Positions 34,025 to 44,594 are shown, numbered from the stretch's first letter. The stretch is 64,000 bases of DNA from Hyphomicrobiaceae bacterium (GCA_022842785.1 JALHOW010000005.1:310001-374000); one strand, 5' to 3'. Notes: generated by a model from the letters alone, not told the origin. Numbers and translations are program-made.

Positions 34025-34795
34025 CTACGACACTTCCAGCGCATCACCGACCGCCAGCTCGCCGCCGCCGATAACCTTGGCATAGATACCCAGGTCACCG
34101 TGCCCCCAGGTGCGCCGGATAAGCGTGGGCAGCCCCATGTCACGCGCACCGGTCTGCGGATCGACGTTGGTGGCTTCGCAGCGCACGGTCCGGTCAACAA
34201 TGCTCGTGCGCACGCCACCGAGCGTCAGCTCGCGGCCGACCCAGCCGAGTTCAGCCCACGGCTCGATGCCATCAACGTAGACGTTGGCCCGAAATCGCAG
34301 CGGATCAACGGGACGGCCAAGAACGCGCGCGAGATCGCGCACCGACGCAAGATTGACGACGTGCAGGCATTTGAGGGCAACATCCGAGAAGCTGTGCCCC
34401 GGTGCGAACACGACCTTCGGCGGGCCGCGCAGCTCCGTCTTCATGTAGGCCGCGAAGAACTGCTCGATCATCTTGCGACCGAGCGGCGTCGTGAGCTGGC
34501 CGCGCGCCACTTGCTTGCCAGCGCGGTTCACCGTCAGCGTTTCCGTGGCATCGTCGAAGGTCGTGACGAGCGTTGCGAGGCGCTCATCGCGCATGAGCAT
34601 GAGGAATGTGATCTTCGGCAGATGGCGCGGGTTGTCCGCATCGAAGCGGCCGGGTCCGTTTTCGATGGCGTAAGCGCGATCGAACGGCATCGTGCCGCCC
34701 GGCTCGAGCGTCACCCGCTCCCGCGCTTCGGGACTGAGACCTTTGACGGCATAGCGATAGAGCGCCGTGACAGTCGGCGTCGCAGATCCGGTCAT
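34025..34795 (-). CDS. MOSC domain-containing protein
   Basis: 256 residues with an N-terminal MOSC_N beta-barrel (VTALYRYAVKGLSPE, GTMPFDRAYAIENGP) and a C-terminal MOSC domain (CLHVVNLASVRDLARVLG, RANVYVDGIEPWAELGWVG). The Cys of DRTVRCEATNVDP, proposed to handle molybdenum cofactor or sulfur in mARC/YcbX/YiiM relatives, is present. No 2Fe-2S domain is attached. It follows an alpha/beta hydrolase gene by 21 bases on the same strand and is probably co-transcribed with it. Confidence 0.9.
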   Translation of the reverse strand: MTGSATPTVTALYRYAVKGLSPEARERVTLEPGGTMPFDRAYAIENGPGRFDADNPRHLPKITFLMLMRDERLATLVTTFDDATETLTVNRAGKQVARGQLTTPLGRKMIEQFFAAYMKTELRGPPKVVFAPGHSFSDVALKCLHVVNLASVRDLARVLGRPVDPLRFRANVYVDGIEPWAELGWVGRELTLGGVRTSIVDRTVRCEATNVDPQTGARDMGLPTLIRRTWGHGDLGIYAKVIGGGELAVGDALEVS

Positions 34796-34816
34796 GCTCT
34801 CAGCCTCCGCGGCGCG

Positions 34817-35485
34817 TTATTCGGCCTCGCGCTTCGCCTTCTCGATTTCGACCATGCGGCGATCGACGTACGAGCCGACGATTTCGCTCAGCTCCTCGTT
34901 CTTGTCCTCGAAGAAGTGGCCGGCGCCCGCAATGGTCGTGTGCTCGATCTTGATGCCCTTCTGGGTCTTGGTCTTGCGTGACATCTCCTCGACGGCGGCC
35001 GGCGGCACAACCTTGTCACGTTCACCGGAGATCACGAGGCCCGACGACGGGCACGGCGCGAGGAACGAGTAGTCGTAGAGGTTCGCCGGTGGGGCGACGC
35101 AGATAAAGCCGTCGATTTCCGGCCGGCGCATGAGCAGCTGCATGGCAATCCATGTGCCGAACGAAACGCCGGCGATCCAGCACGAGCGGCTGTCCACATT
35201 CTGCAGCTGCAGCCAGTCGAGCGCGGAAGCCGCGTCGGAGAGCTCTCCGGGGCCGTTGTCGAAGTAGCCCTGGCTGCGGCCGACGCCGCGGAAGTTGAAC
35301 CGCAGGACCGAGAAGCCGCGCTCCTGGAAGGTGTAATAGAGGTGATAGACGATCTGATTGTTCATCGTCCCGCCGAACTGCGGGTGCGGATGCAGGATCA
35401 GCGCGATCGGGTTCTCGCTGCGCCCTTCGTGGTGATAGCGGGCTTCGAGACGGCCAGCCGGGCCGTTGATCATGATTTCGGGCAT
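34817..35485 (-). CDS. alpha/beta hydrolase (dienelactone-hydrolase-like)
   Basis: 222-residue hydrolase. The oxyanion segment is LILHPHPQFGGTMNN, the nucleophile Ser is in GVSFGTW, and the catalytic His in AGAGHFFEDK near the end; the acid is probably the Asp of SGERDKVVP. This small 'HPHPQFGG' type is conserved in alphaproteobacteria and frequently lies next to the suf gene cluster, as here. Substrate unknown. The gene is divergent from the iscR-suf operon. Confidence 0.88.
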   Translation of the reverse strand: MPEIMINGPAGRLEARYHHEGRSENPIALILHPHPQFGGTMNNQIVYHLYYTFQERGFSVLRFNFRGVGRSQGYFDNGPGELSDAASALDWLQLQNVDSRSCWIAGVSFGTWIAMQLLMRRPEIDGFICVAPPANLYDYSFLAPCPSSGLVISGERDKVVPPAAVEEMSRKTKTQKGIKIEHTTIAGAGHFFEDKNEELSEIVGSYVDRRMVEIEKAKREAE

Positions 35486-35846
35486 GGGACCTTTCGGGCT
35501 CTCGGCACTTGTGGCGGGCTATCGTCCGGGCTCAGGCGAGCCCTGCGCTTGCGCGTCCGTATGCACACGATGCGGCCCAGATCGGCGTCTTGAGGCTCGG
35601 CATCGAAAATACTTGACTCGCTCGCTCGGAATTTCCATATACAGGTCAGGATTTAGAAGCGCTCCAAACTGAGCGTGCCGTACCGGGCCTGTGTCGCGCG
35701 TCTCTTAGCACGTAACCATGCCTCGAATGCAAGGTCGTTGTGGCCGCGCGGCACCGCCCCTTGTGGCGATCGAGCCCAGGGGACGCGAGCTGCGGCCGCG
35801 CGGGTACGCCTCGGTATTGGACAGGTTGCGTGAGACGAGTGGGGCC
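35486..35846 (+). other. Divergent control region of the Fe-S assembly operon
   Basis: 361 bases between the hydrolase and the Rrf2 regulator. Contains the candidate promoter at 35613-35641. The open frame upstream of the regulator start (from 35718) has no family similarity and is considered leader. Nothing else recognised. Confidence 0.5.
35613..35641 (+). promoter_or_regulatory. Candidate promoter / IscR-type site of the suf operon
   Basis: TTGACT (35613-35618), 17-base spacer, CATATA (35636-35641). The sequence ATACTTGACT over the -35 resembles the left half of a type 1 IscR site, so autoregulation by the first gene product is plausible; the right half is not well conserved. Confidence 0.45.
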
Positions 35847-36320
35847 ATGGAACTGAACACCAAAGGGCGGTACGCCGTGATGGCCATGGCGGATCTTGCC
35901 AGCCAGGACGTGCGGGACGCGACGCCGCTCCCGGCCATCGCCGAGCGCCAGCAGATCTCCATCGCCTATCTCGAGCAGATTTTCATCCGTCTGCGTCGTG
36001 CCGGCCTCGTCGAGAGCGCCCGCGGCCGCTCCGGCGGCTACCGGCTCGCCCGACCGGCCAGCGGGATCGTGATCGCCGACATCATGTCCGCCGTCGAAGA
36101 GGACACGCGCATGACGCGGTGCCGGGGCGAGGACGGCGCGCCCTGCCTGCCCGGGCATCGGTGCCTCACGCACAATCTCTGGGAAGCCCTCGGCGCCCAG
36201 ATCGCCGGCTTCCTAACCACTGTGACGCTGCAGGATGTGCTCGACGGCGTGCCGACGCCACGCGGTGCGTCCACCGTCGACGCTTTCATAAGCCCTCCCG
36301 AGGCGCGGACGGCCCGATGA
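35847..36320 (+). CDS. iscR: Rrf2 family transcriptional regulator, IscR-like
   Basis: 157-residue Rrf2 winged-helix regulator heading the Fe-S assembly operon. MELNTKGRYAVMAMADLA and GLVESARGRSGGYRLARP are diagnostic; C92, C100 and C106 (RCRGEDGAPC, GHRC) should bind a [2Fe-2S] cluster, with Cx7Cx5C spacing instead of the Cx5Cx5C of E. coli. It presumably represses the operon when clusters are plentiful. ATG 35847 is the start of the family-conserved region. The next gene overlaps its stop by 4 bases (ATGA). Confidence 0.9.
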   Translation: MELNTKGRYAVMAMADLASQDVRDATPLPAIAERQQISIAYLEQIFIRLRRAGLVESARGRSGGYRLARPASGIVIADIMSAVEEDTRMTRCRGEDGAPCLPGHRCLTHNLWEALGAQIAGFLTTVTLQDVLDGVPTPRGASTVDAFISPPEARTAR

Positions 36321-37459
36321 CCACCGAGCGCACATATCTCGACTGGAATGCGACCGCGCCACTGCTTCCCGAGGCGCGGGCAGCCATCGAGCGCGCGCTC
36401 GACGTCCACGGCAATCCCTCCTCCGTTCATGGCGAAGGGCGCCGGGCACGCGCCGTCGTCGAGACCGCGCGTGAGCAGGTTGCGGCCCTTGTCGGCGCAC
36501 GCCCGTCCGAGGTGGTCTTCACGAGCGGCGCGACAGAATCGTGCGGCACTGTGATTGCCGCGCCCTGGCAGGCCATTCTGCTCGCGGGCGTCGAGCACGA
36601 CGCCGTGCTGCAGCCGGCCGATCACGTGACTGGCCAGCGCATTTCGCTCGACGTGGGCCACGATGGCCGCGTCGATCCGGCTAACGTGGCGGCGAAAATC
36701 CACACGGCCACCGCCGCACATGCTGCCGGCCGCGTTCTCGTAGCCCTTCAGCTTGCGAACAACGAGACAGGCGTGCTTCAGCCGGTCGCAGACGTGGCCG
36801 CTGCCGCCCGCGAGGCCGGTGCACTGCTCTTCACCGATGCAGCCCAAGCAGCTGGCCGCATTCCCGTCGATTTCGCAGCGATCGGCGCGGATTTCATGGC
36901 CATCTCAGCGCACAAGCTCGGCGGCCCCAAGGGCATCGGCGCACTCATCATACGCGACGGCGTGGAACTGCCGGCATTGATCCGCGGTGGCGGCCAGGAG
37001 CGGCGGCGCCGCGGTGGGACCGAGAACATCCCCGGCATAGCGGGCTTCGGCGCCGCGGCCGAGACCACGCGCAAGACGCTCGGCGAGCGCGACCGGATCG
37101 CTCAGTTGCGCGATCGCCTGGAGGCAGGCCTTATCGAGCTGATGCCGGATGCCCATATTATGGGTTCGGGCGCGCCACGACTGCCGAATACGACGTGCGC
37201 CGCACTTCCCGGCCACACCGCCGAGACGCTGGTCATCCGCTTCGACCTCGCCGGCATCGCCGTGAGCGCGGGCGCGGCCTGCTCGGCCGGCAAGATCGGC
37301 GCGAGCCACGTTCTCATGGCCATGGGACGCGACGAGGCGACCGCGCGGTCAGCCATCCGCATCAGCATCGGCCCGACGACCGCCGCCCGCGACATCGACC
37401 GCTGCCTTGCTGCCTGGCGCGAGATCGCCGCCGATCCGCGCGCACGCACGGCAGCTTGA
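36317..37459 (+). CDS. cysteine desulfurase (IscS/NifS type)
   Basis: 380-residue PLP enzyme (class V aminotransferase fold) releasing sulfane sulfur from cysteine. PLP lysine K200 in SAHKLGGPKG; catalytic Cys C322 in SAGAACSAGK, on a loop lacking the long IscS C-terminal LRDLSP motif, closer to the NifS/IscS-like proteins found at the head of alphaproteobacterial suf operons. It overlaps iscR by 4 bases. A second, SufS-type desulfurase lies later in the same operon. Confidence 0.93.
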   Translation: MTTERTYLDWNATAPLLPEARAAIERALDVHGNPSSVHGEGRRARAVVETAREQVAALVGARPSEVVFTSGATESCGTVIAAPWQAILLAGVEHDAVLQPADHVTGQRISLDVGHDGRVDPANVAAKIHTATAAHAAGRVLVALQLANNETGVLQPVADVAAAAREAGALLFTDAAQAAGRIPVDFAAIGADFMAISAHKLGGPKGIGALIIRDGVELPALIRGGGQERRRRGGTENIPGIAGFGAAAETTRKTLGERDRIAQLRDRLEAGLIELMPDAHIMGSGAPRLPNTTCAALPGHTAETLVIRFDLAGIAVSAGAACSAGKIGASHVLMAMGRDEATARSAIRISIGPTTAARDIDRCLAAWREIAADPRARTAA

Positions 37460-37504
37460 ACGAGAAACAACAGAAACGACACGATCAGGAGCACGGAGAA
37501 CAAG

Positions 37505-39037
<1,533 letters not shown>

Positions 39038-39251
39038 CTGACGCCGATGAACACTGTTCTGTTGCGAGCTTTCAGGAAAAATTCATGTGCGAAAGCCTGC
39101 CAATTGAACCTGGAATGTGTAGGATGGCGACATTCGGCCACAGGTCGGACCAAAAAAGATGGTGTCGGGTCGAGGGGCCCATCACCACGTCGTGCTGGGA
39201 GCGAAGCGAGGGGGCGCCAATGCGGTGGCTGCCCAACCTGAGGAGCAAGCA

Positions 39252-39530
39252 ATGAGTGACGCAGCTGGATTCGGTCAGGTGACGATGAGGGCACGGCTCA
39301 CACGCGAGATTGGGGAGAGCGAGTGCAAACAGCGCAACGCCTTGTCGATCAAGCGGCCCGGCCTCACGCTTCGCCAGGGGTCCCAGGTGACGGTCATCGA
39401 GACATTGGAGCAGGGCCAGGCCTTCCTCGTGGAGTTCGGGCACAAGTCGCCGGACGCGTGTGATTGGCTCGGTGTGCTCTATCCCTCGGAGATCGAGCTG
39501 GAAGGGGCGAGCCCACAGCAGGCCGCCTGA
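39252..39530 (+). CDS. small protein of unknown function inside the suf operon
   Basis: 92 residues, not recognised. Strong ribosome site GAGGAG 6 bases before the ATG supports translation. The C-terminal half (about 37-85: RPGLTLRQGSQVTVIETLEQ, AFLVEFGHKS, LGVLYPSEIEL) reads like a small SH3-type beta barrel and faintly recalls DUF4926; this is a guess. Two cysteines, C25 and C70. It lies between sufB and sufC, an interruption not standard for suf operons, preceded by a 214-base gap with AT-richer patches. Confidence 0.7.
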   Translation: MSDAAGFGQVTMRARLTREIGESECKQRNALSIKRPGLTLRQGSQVTVIETLEQGQAFLVEFGHKSPDACDWLGVLYPSEIELEGASPQQAA

Positions 39531-39699
39531 GCCTCAAAGACCTGAGCGAGCTGACGACACGGGGGTGCCGCGGCAGCGGCGCTGAAGGATGAGTTTTTGC
39601 GGCTCGACGGGCCGCGGAAGACGCAGACGTAAGATGGACCACCTGACGCCACCGGGCGCGGGCGGCTGAGCCAAGAAGAACCAGGAGACCCGTACGGCC

Positions 39700-40455
39700 A
39701 TGCTCGAGATCAAGAACCTGCACGCCTGCATTGCCGACGACGGCACCGAGATCCTGCGCGGCATCGACCTCGTCATCCCCAAGGGTGAGGTGCACGCCAT
39801 CATGGGCCCGAACGGCTCCGGCAAGTCGACGCTCGCCTACGTCCTCGCCGGCCGCGACGACTACGAGGTTACCGAGGGCGACATTCTCTGGAATGGCGAA
39901 TCGATCCTCGAAATGGGCCCCGATGAGCGCGCCGCCAAGGGCGTGTTCCTGGCCTTCCAGTACCCCATGGAAATCCCCGGCGTCGCGACCATGACCTTCC
40001 TGCGGGCGGCCCTCAACGCCGTGCGCAAGAAGCGCGGGGAGAAGGAGCTGACGACACCCGAGTTCCTGAAATTCGTGCGCGCAAAGGCTGCCGAGCTCGG
40101 CGTCAGCGATGAGATGCTGAAGCGCCCGCTCAATGTCGGCTTCTCCGGCGGTGAGAAGAAGCGCATGGAGATTCTGCAGATGTCCGTGCTGGAGCCGACG
40201 CTCTGCGTGCTCGACGAGACGGACTCTGGCCTCGACATCGACGCCATCCGAATCGTCTCCGAGGGCACGACCAAGCTGCGCGGCCCGGATCGCGCCATGC
40301 TGGTCATCACGCATTACCAGCGCCTGCTGAACTACATCGTGCCCGACAAGGTGCACGTCCTTGCCAAGGGCCGCATCCAGAAGACCGGCGGCAAGGAGCT
40401 GGCGCTCGAACTCGAAAAGTCCGGCTATGCCGATTTCACCGGCCAGGCCGCGTGA
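39700..40455 (+). CDS. sufC: Fe-S cluster assembly ATPase SufC
   Basis: 251-residue ABC-type ATPase of the SufBCD scaffold. Walker [11 protein letters not shown]-loop [13 protein letters not shown] (SufC-specific), signature [14 protein letters not shown] and Walker [13 protein letters not shown]. Same strand as sufB and sufD. Two palindromes (C and D) fill the gap to sufD. Confidence 0.98.
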   Translation: MLEIKNLHACIADDGTEILRGIDLVIPKGEVHAIMGPNGSGKSTLAYVLAGRDDYEVTEGDILWNGESILEMGPDERAAKGVFLAFQYPMEIPGVATMTFLRAALNAVRKKRGEKELTTPEFLKFVRAKAAELGVSDEMLKRPLNVGFSGGEKKRMEILQMSVLEPTLCVLDETDSGLDIDAIRIVSEGTTKLRGPDRAMLVITHYQRLLNYIVPDKVHVLAKGRIQKTGGKELALELEKSGYADFTGQAA

Positions 40456-40457
40456 GG

Positions 40458-40533
40458 CTAGTGCGATGATCGAGAAATTCGCCAGTGCTCGCCGCCGCCC
40501 TGTGAGCGAATTTCTCGATCTGAATCGCACTAG
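40458..40533. repeat. Bulged palindrome C (pair C-D)
   Basis: Outer stem CTAGTGCGAT (40458-40467) with ATCGCACTAG (40524-40533); bulge TGA at 40521-40523 in the right arm; perfect 15-bp inner stem GATCGAGAAATTCGC (40468-40482) with 40506-40520; loop 23 bases. It begins 3 bases after the sufC stop. Confidence 0.9.
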
Positions 40534-40546
40534 CAGGACAATGCCT

Positions 40547-40624
40547 CTAGTGTCCCTCTTGATTGCGAAGTTCGCTCGGGACACCAGCATTGACGCGCGG
40601 CGAACTTCGCAATCGGGACACTAG
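40547..40624. repeat. Bulged palindrome D (pair C-D)
   Basis: Outer stem CTAGTGTCCC (40547-40556) with GGGACACTAG (40615-40624); bulge TCTT at 40557-40560 in the left arm; perfect 15-bp inner stem GATTGCGAAGTTCGC (40561-40575) with 40600-40614; loop 24 bases. It lies 13 bases after element C in opposite orientation and ends one base before the sufD ATG. Confidence 0.9.
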
Positions 40625-40625
40625 A

Positions 40626-41948
40626 ATGAATGTTACGACACTGAAGACCAAAGCCGAAGGCCAGCTGCGCGAGCAGTTCGATGCCGCAGCAGGAAGCCTG
40701 CCGGGCACCGGCTGGGTTGGCGCGCTGCGCGCCCGCGCTATGGACGCCTTTGCAGCCGATGGCTTGCCGAGCCGCCGCGTCGAGGAATGGAAGTACACCG
40801 ACCTGCGTGAGCGCCTGCGCGACGTGCCGGCCCCTGCATCGGCGACGTCCAAGCCCGTCAGCGCTGCAGACATCGATAGCGCCCTCGGGCCACTCGCTGG
40901 CCTCGACGCCGAGCGCATTGTTCTCGTCGATGGCGTCTACAGTGCCGAGCTCTCGAAGGTCACGGCTGAAGCCACGGTCATCGAGCTGATGTCGCTCGCG
41001 GCCATGCTCAAGAAGGCGCCGGCGTGGCTCGAAGGTAAATTCGCCTCGGACAGCGGCGTCGTTGTCGCGCTCAACACCGCCTTCATGAGCGACGGCGTGC
41101 TGCTCAAAGTGCGTAAGGATCAGGATCCTGGCCGGCCGGTGCTTCTCGTGCACGCGCGCGCCGCGGCTCAGTCAAGCGCCGTTGCCGTGCGCAATGTCGT
41201 GAGCCTGGAAGCCGGCGCGAAACTCACGCTGATTGAGGCGCACGTCGCGCTCGACAGCGCGGCGAGCGGTGCGCTCGCCAACGTCGTCACCGACGTCACA
41301 CTCGGCGATGGCGCCACCTGCGACCACATCAAGAGCCTCGTCGATGCGGCCGGCTCGACGCATCTCGCAACCTGGAACACGAAGCTCGGCAAGGACGCGA
41401 CCTTTCGCGGCTTCCAGCTCACTGCGAGCCCGGCGCTTGCGCGCAACGACATCAACATCACGTTCGACGGCGAGGGCAGCAAGCTCGACCTCTCCGGAGC
41501 CTTTCTCGCGCGTGGCGCTGAGCACATCGACACGACGCTCGTCGTCGACCATGCCGTGCCGCATTGCGAGAGCCGCGAGCTCTTCAAGGGCGTGCTCGAT
41601 GGACGTGCCCACGGCATCTTCCAGGGCAAGATCATCGTGCGCCCCGATGCCCAGAAGACCGACGGCAAGCAGATGTCGCAGGCACTCATGCTCTCGCCGG
41701 ACGCGCAGTTCTCCTCGAAACCCGAGCTCGAGATCTACGCCGACGACGTTGTTTGCGGCCACGGCGCGACCTGTACCGAGATCGATGCCGACTTGCTCTT
41801 CTACTGTCGCTCGCGCGGCATTCCGCCGGACATCGCGCGCGCCATGCTGACGGAGAGCTTCATCGGCGAGGCCGTCGAGAAGATCGAGAACGAAGCGGTG
41901 CGCGAGGCGCTCGGGACGCTGGCCATTGGATGGCTGCGCGCCGGATAA
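40626..41948 (+). CDS. sufD: Fe-S cluster assembly protein SufD
   Basis: 440-residue SufB paralogue forming the SufBC2D scaffold. Blocks: PSRRVEEWKYTDLRERL at the N-terminus, VVDHAVPHCESRELFKGVLDG, IFQGKIIVRPDAQKTDGKQM, KPELEIYADDVVCGHGATC and FYCRSRGIP near the end. The ATG at 40626 fits the family start, but only GGGA at the base of palindrome D precedes it, so no normal ribosome site exists; translation may depend on the hairpin or on reinitiation. An in-frame TTG at 40563 inside the palindrome is a less likely alternative. Confidence 0.95.
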   Translation: MNVTTLKTKAEGQLREQFDAAAGSLPGTGWVGALRARAMDAFAADGLPSRRVEEWKYTDLRERLRDVPAPASATSKPVSAADIDSALGPLAGLDAERIVLVDGVYSAELSKVTAEATVIELMSLAAMLKKAPAWLEGKFASDSGVVVALNTAFMSDGVLLKVRKDQDPGRPVLLVHARAAAQSSAVAVRNVVSLEAGAKLTLIEAHVALDSAASGALANVVTDVTLGDGATCDHIKSLVDAAGSTHLATWNTKLGKDATFRGFQLTASPALARNDINITFDGEGSKLDLSGAFLARGAEHIDTTLVVDHAVPHCESRELFKGVLDGRAHGIFQGKIIVRPDAQKTDGKQMSQALMLSPDAQFSSKPELEIYADDVVCGHGATCTEIDADLLFYCRSRGIPPDIARAMLTESFIGEAVEKIENEAVREALGTLAIGWLRAG

Positions 41949-41995
41949 CCGAACGAGCAACCGGGCCGCGAACATAGCCCGGATAGGATGAGATC

Positions 41996-43255
41996 ATGGC
42001 AACCACCGAAACAACCGCTAAGACGCCATCGGGCGCCGCGGGCTTCGATGTCGAACGAGTCCGGGCGGACTTCCCGATCCTCTTCCGCGAAGTCTATGGC
42101 AAGCCGCTCGTCTATCTCGACAACGGCGCCTCGGCGCAGAAGCCGCGTGCCGTTCTCGACGCGATCGATCACACCTACAAGATGGAGTACGCGAACGTTC
42201 ACCGCGGCCTCCACTATCTCTCCAATACCGCGACAGCCAAGTTCGAGGAGGCACGCGAGATCGCGCGGCGCTTCATCAATGCGCCGAGCGTCGATCAGGT
42301 GATCTTCACGAAGAGCATCACCGAGGCGGTGAACCTGCTCTCCTACAGCTTCGGCGCGGACTTCAAGGAGGGTGATGAAATCGTCCTCTCGATCATGGAG
42401 CACCATTCCAACATCGTGCCCTGGCATTTCCTGCGCGAGCGCAAGGGCTGCGTGCTGAAGTGGGCGCCGATCAGCGACGACGGCGTGCTCGACCTCGAAG
42501 CCTTCGAGAAGCTGCTCAGCCCGCGCACGCGCCTCGTCGCTGTGACGCACATGTCGAACGTGCTCGGCACGGTCGTACCCATCAAGGACGTGGTGCGGAT
42601 TGCACGCTCGCGAGGCATTCCGGTGTTCGTCGATGGCGCGCAGGCCGCCGTGCACATGCCGGTCGACGTGCAGAGCCTCGATTGCGACTTCTATGCCTTC
42701 ACCGGCCACAAGGTGTATGGGCCGACCGGCATCGGCGTGCTGTACGCGAAGAAGAAGCATCTCGATGCCATGCCGCCCTTCCTCGGCGGCGGCGAGATGA
42801 TCGAGACCGTGACGACGGACAACGTCACGTACGGTGTCACGCCGCACAAGTTCGAGGCTGGCACGCCGCCGATCGTCCAAGCTATCGGCCTCGGCGCTGC
42901 ACTCAGCTACATGATGCAGATCGGGCGCGAGAATATCGCCGCGCATGAGGCGGACCTGCGCGCCTACGCGCATCAGCGCCTGGCCGAGTTGAACTGGCTC
43001 AAGATCTACGGCCGCGCGCCCGGCAAGGGCGCCATCGTCGCCTTCAATATCGACGGCATGCACCCGCACGACATCTCGACGATCATCGATCGCTCGGGTG
43101 TCGCGGTACGCGCTGGCCATCATTGCGCGCAGCCGCTGATGGAGCGCCTCGGCGTCTCCGCCACGTGCCGCGCATCATTCGCCATGTACAATACGCGCGC
43201 CGAAGTGGACGCCCTCGTCGAGGCGCTCATCAAAGCGCACGACTTCTTCGCGTAA
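41996..43255 (+). CDS. sufS: cysteine desulfurase SufS
   Basis: 419-residue group II cysteine desulfurase feeding sulfur to SufB. PLP lysine in FTGHKVYGPTGIGVLY, catalytic C377 in RAGHHCAQPLMERLGV, and the N-terminal FPILFREVYGKPLVYLDNGAS and YANVHRGLHYLS blocks are SufS-specific. No sufE or sufU partner gene is in the window. AGGATGAGATC precedes the ATG. Confidence 0.97.
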   Translation: MATTETTAKTPSGAAGFDVERVRADFPILFREVYGKPLVYLDNGASAQKPRAVLDAIDHTYKMEYANVHRGLHYLSNTATAKFEEAREIARRFINAPSVDQVIFTKSITEAVNLLSYSFGADFKEGDEIVLSIMEHHSNIVPWHFLRERKGCVLKWAPISDDGVLDLEAFEKLLSPRTRLVAVTHMSNVLGTVVPIKDVVRIARSRGIPVFVDGAQAAVHMPVDVQSLDCDFYAFTGHKVYGPTGIGVLYAKKKHLDAMPPFLGGGEMIETVTTDNVTYGVTPHKFEAGTPPIVQAIGLGAALSYMMQIGRENIAAHEADLRAYAHQRLAELNWLKIYGRAPGKGAIVAFNIDGMHPHDISTIIDRSGVAVRAGHHCAQPLMERLGVSATCRASFAMYNTRAEVDALVEALIKAHDFFA

Positions 43256-43268
43256 AGGAGTGAGCCCC

Positions 43269-43721
43269 ATGGACGGAAAACCAGTGGAGCGCGATACGCT
43301 GACGCTCGGTGGTGATGCCCCGGAGAAGACCGACGCGACGCCGGCTCGCACCTCGGCACCTTCGCTCGCGGAGGGCGGCACACCCGTCGAGGGCTCGAAA
43401 CTTTCGGCCGAGCAACTCGAGCAGATGACGGCCGACATCGTCGCCGCGCTCAAGACCGTCTACGATCCCGAGATTCCGTCGGACATCTACGAGCTCGGCC
43501 TGATCTACAAGATCGATATCGACGACGACCGGAACATCGGCATCGACATGACGCTGACGGCGCCGGGCTGCCCTGTCGCCGGCGAGATGCCCATCTGGGT
43601 CGAGAATGCGGTCGGCAGCGTTGATGGCGTCGGGCAGGTCACGGTGAACCTGACCTTCGATCCGCCGTGGGATCAGAGCCGCATGTCGGACGAGGCGCGA
43701 CTCGCGCTCAATATGTTCTGA
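43269..43721 (+). CDS. sufT: SufT / MIP18 family Fe-S maturation protein
   Basis: 150 residues. The C-terminal 95 residues form a DUF59/MIP18 domain (VYDPEIPSDIYELGLIYKID, LTAPGCPVAGEMP with the conserved Cys) used in Fe-S cluster delivery. The N-terminal 50 residues are Pro/Ala/Gly-rich and probably disordered. ATG 43269 has GGAG 8 bases upstream; a GTG at 43260 is possible. Last gene of the operon; sufA, often next, is not present. Confidence 0.93.
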   Translation: MDGKPVERDTLTLGGDAPEKTDATPARTSAPSLAEGGTPVEGSKLSAEQLEQMTADIVAALKTVYDPEIPSDIYELGLIYKIDIDDDRNIGIDMTLTAPGCPVAGEMPIWVENAVGSVDGVGQVTVNLTFDPPWDQSRMSDEARLALNMF

Positions 43722-43730
43722 GCCGCGTTC

Positions 43731-44546
43731 TTACGGCGCCCTGAGCGCCATGACAGCGATCACGCCGATATGGTCTGATGCCGGCCAGTGCGTGCGATCG
43801 AGCAGCCGCACCTCGCGCACATCCAGAAACTTAGGATCGACGAAGACATAGTCGATGCGCGCGCCCGGCACCGGCTGGGATTGGCGCATGAATGTCGGGT
43901 GCCGCGCGGCTTCGCTCGCCCCTTTGGCCGCCACGATGGCCGTGACATCCGTGAGGCGCGCGCGTATGGGCGCAATCCGTTCCGACTTCGGTCTCGCATT
44001 GAAGTCGCCGAGCACGATCAGCGGTCCCTCGATGGAGGAGATGCGCTCTAGCGACCGTTTGATCGGTGCGCCGTCCTTCAGATCCTTGTCAGTGTGGACA
44101 TTCACGACCGTCACGTTGCGATCGCCGATGCGGATCACAGCGGTAAGATCGCTCCGTGTATTGCCGCGCCCCGAACTCGTGCCATCGGCGTGATGACTGA
44201 CAATCTTGTGGCGTGAAAGGATTGCAAGGCCCCACCAGTTCCCATGCGTCGCCCCATGACGCGCATAGACATGCGTCATGCGCAGTGCCGTCGCAATTTC
44301 CCGCGCTTGGCTTTCGCCCACCACCTCCTGCAAAGCGATCACATCGGCGTCGGCGGAGCGGATCGCGGCCACCACCGGCTTCAGATTCTGCTTGCTACCA
44401 CGCGCTTCGATCGGATTGCGGTCCGGCTCGGCACTGCCAAGACCAGCGCGCATGTTGTAGGTCATGACCGTGAATGAAGCGGCCTCCGCGATCGTCGGAC
44501 CGGCAGAGCCCAGCATCAAAGCGATCAGCAGGACGACACGCAGCAT
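43731..44546 (-). CDS. secreted endonuclease/exonuclease/phosphatase family protein
   Basis: 271 residues with a signal peptide (MLRVVLLIALMLGSAGPTIA). EEP fold motifs in order: FTVMTYNMRAG, VIALQEVVGES (metal Glu), VTVVNVHTDKD, LIVLGDFNARPKSE and HWPASDHIGVIAVM (catalytic Asp-His). Probably a periplasmic or extracellular phosphodiesterase or nuclease; substrate unknown. It converges on sufT with 9 bases between, and lies 48 bases behind the glutamine-synthetase-like gene on the same strand. Confidence 0.88.
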   Translation of the reverse strand: MLRVVLLIALMLGSAGPTIAEAASFTVMTYNMRAGLGSAEPDRNPIEARGSKQNLKPVVAAIRSADADVIALQEVVGESQAREIATALRMTHVYARHGATHGNWWGLAILSRHKIVSHHADGTSSGRGNTRSDLTAVIRIGDRNVTVVNVHTDKDLKDGAPIKRSLERISSIEGPLIVLGDFNARPKSERIAPIRARLTDVTAIVAAKGASEAARHPTFMRQSQPVPGARIDYVFVDPKFLDVREVRLLDRTHWPASDHIGVIAVMALRAP

Positions 44547-44594
44547 GGCACCATTTTCCTCATGGTGGCGCGAGAGGCGAGCGTCCCTGCGCGC

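Noticed and set aside
35718-35846. 43-residue N-terminal extension of the IscR-like regulator
   Set aside because: The extension is Arg/Pro-rich without similarity, and the conserved Rrf2 start MELNTKGRYA begins exactly at the ATG at 35847.
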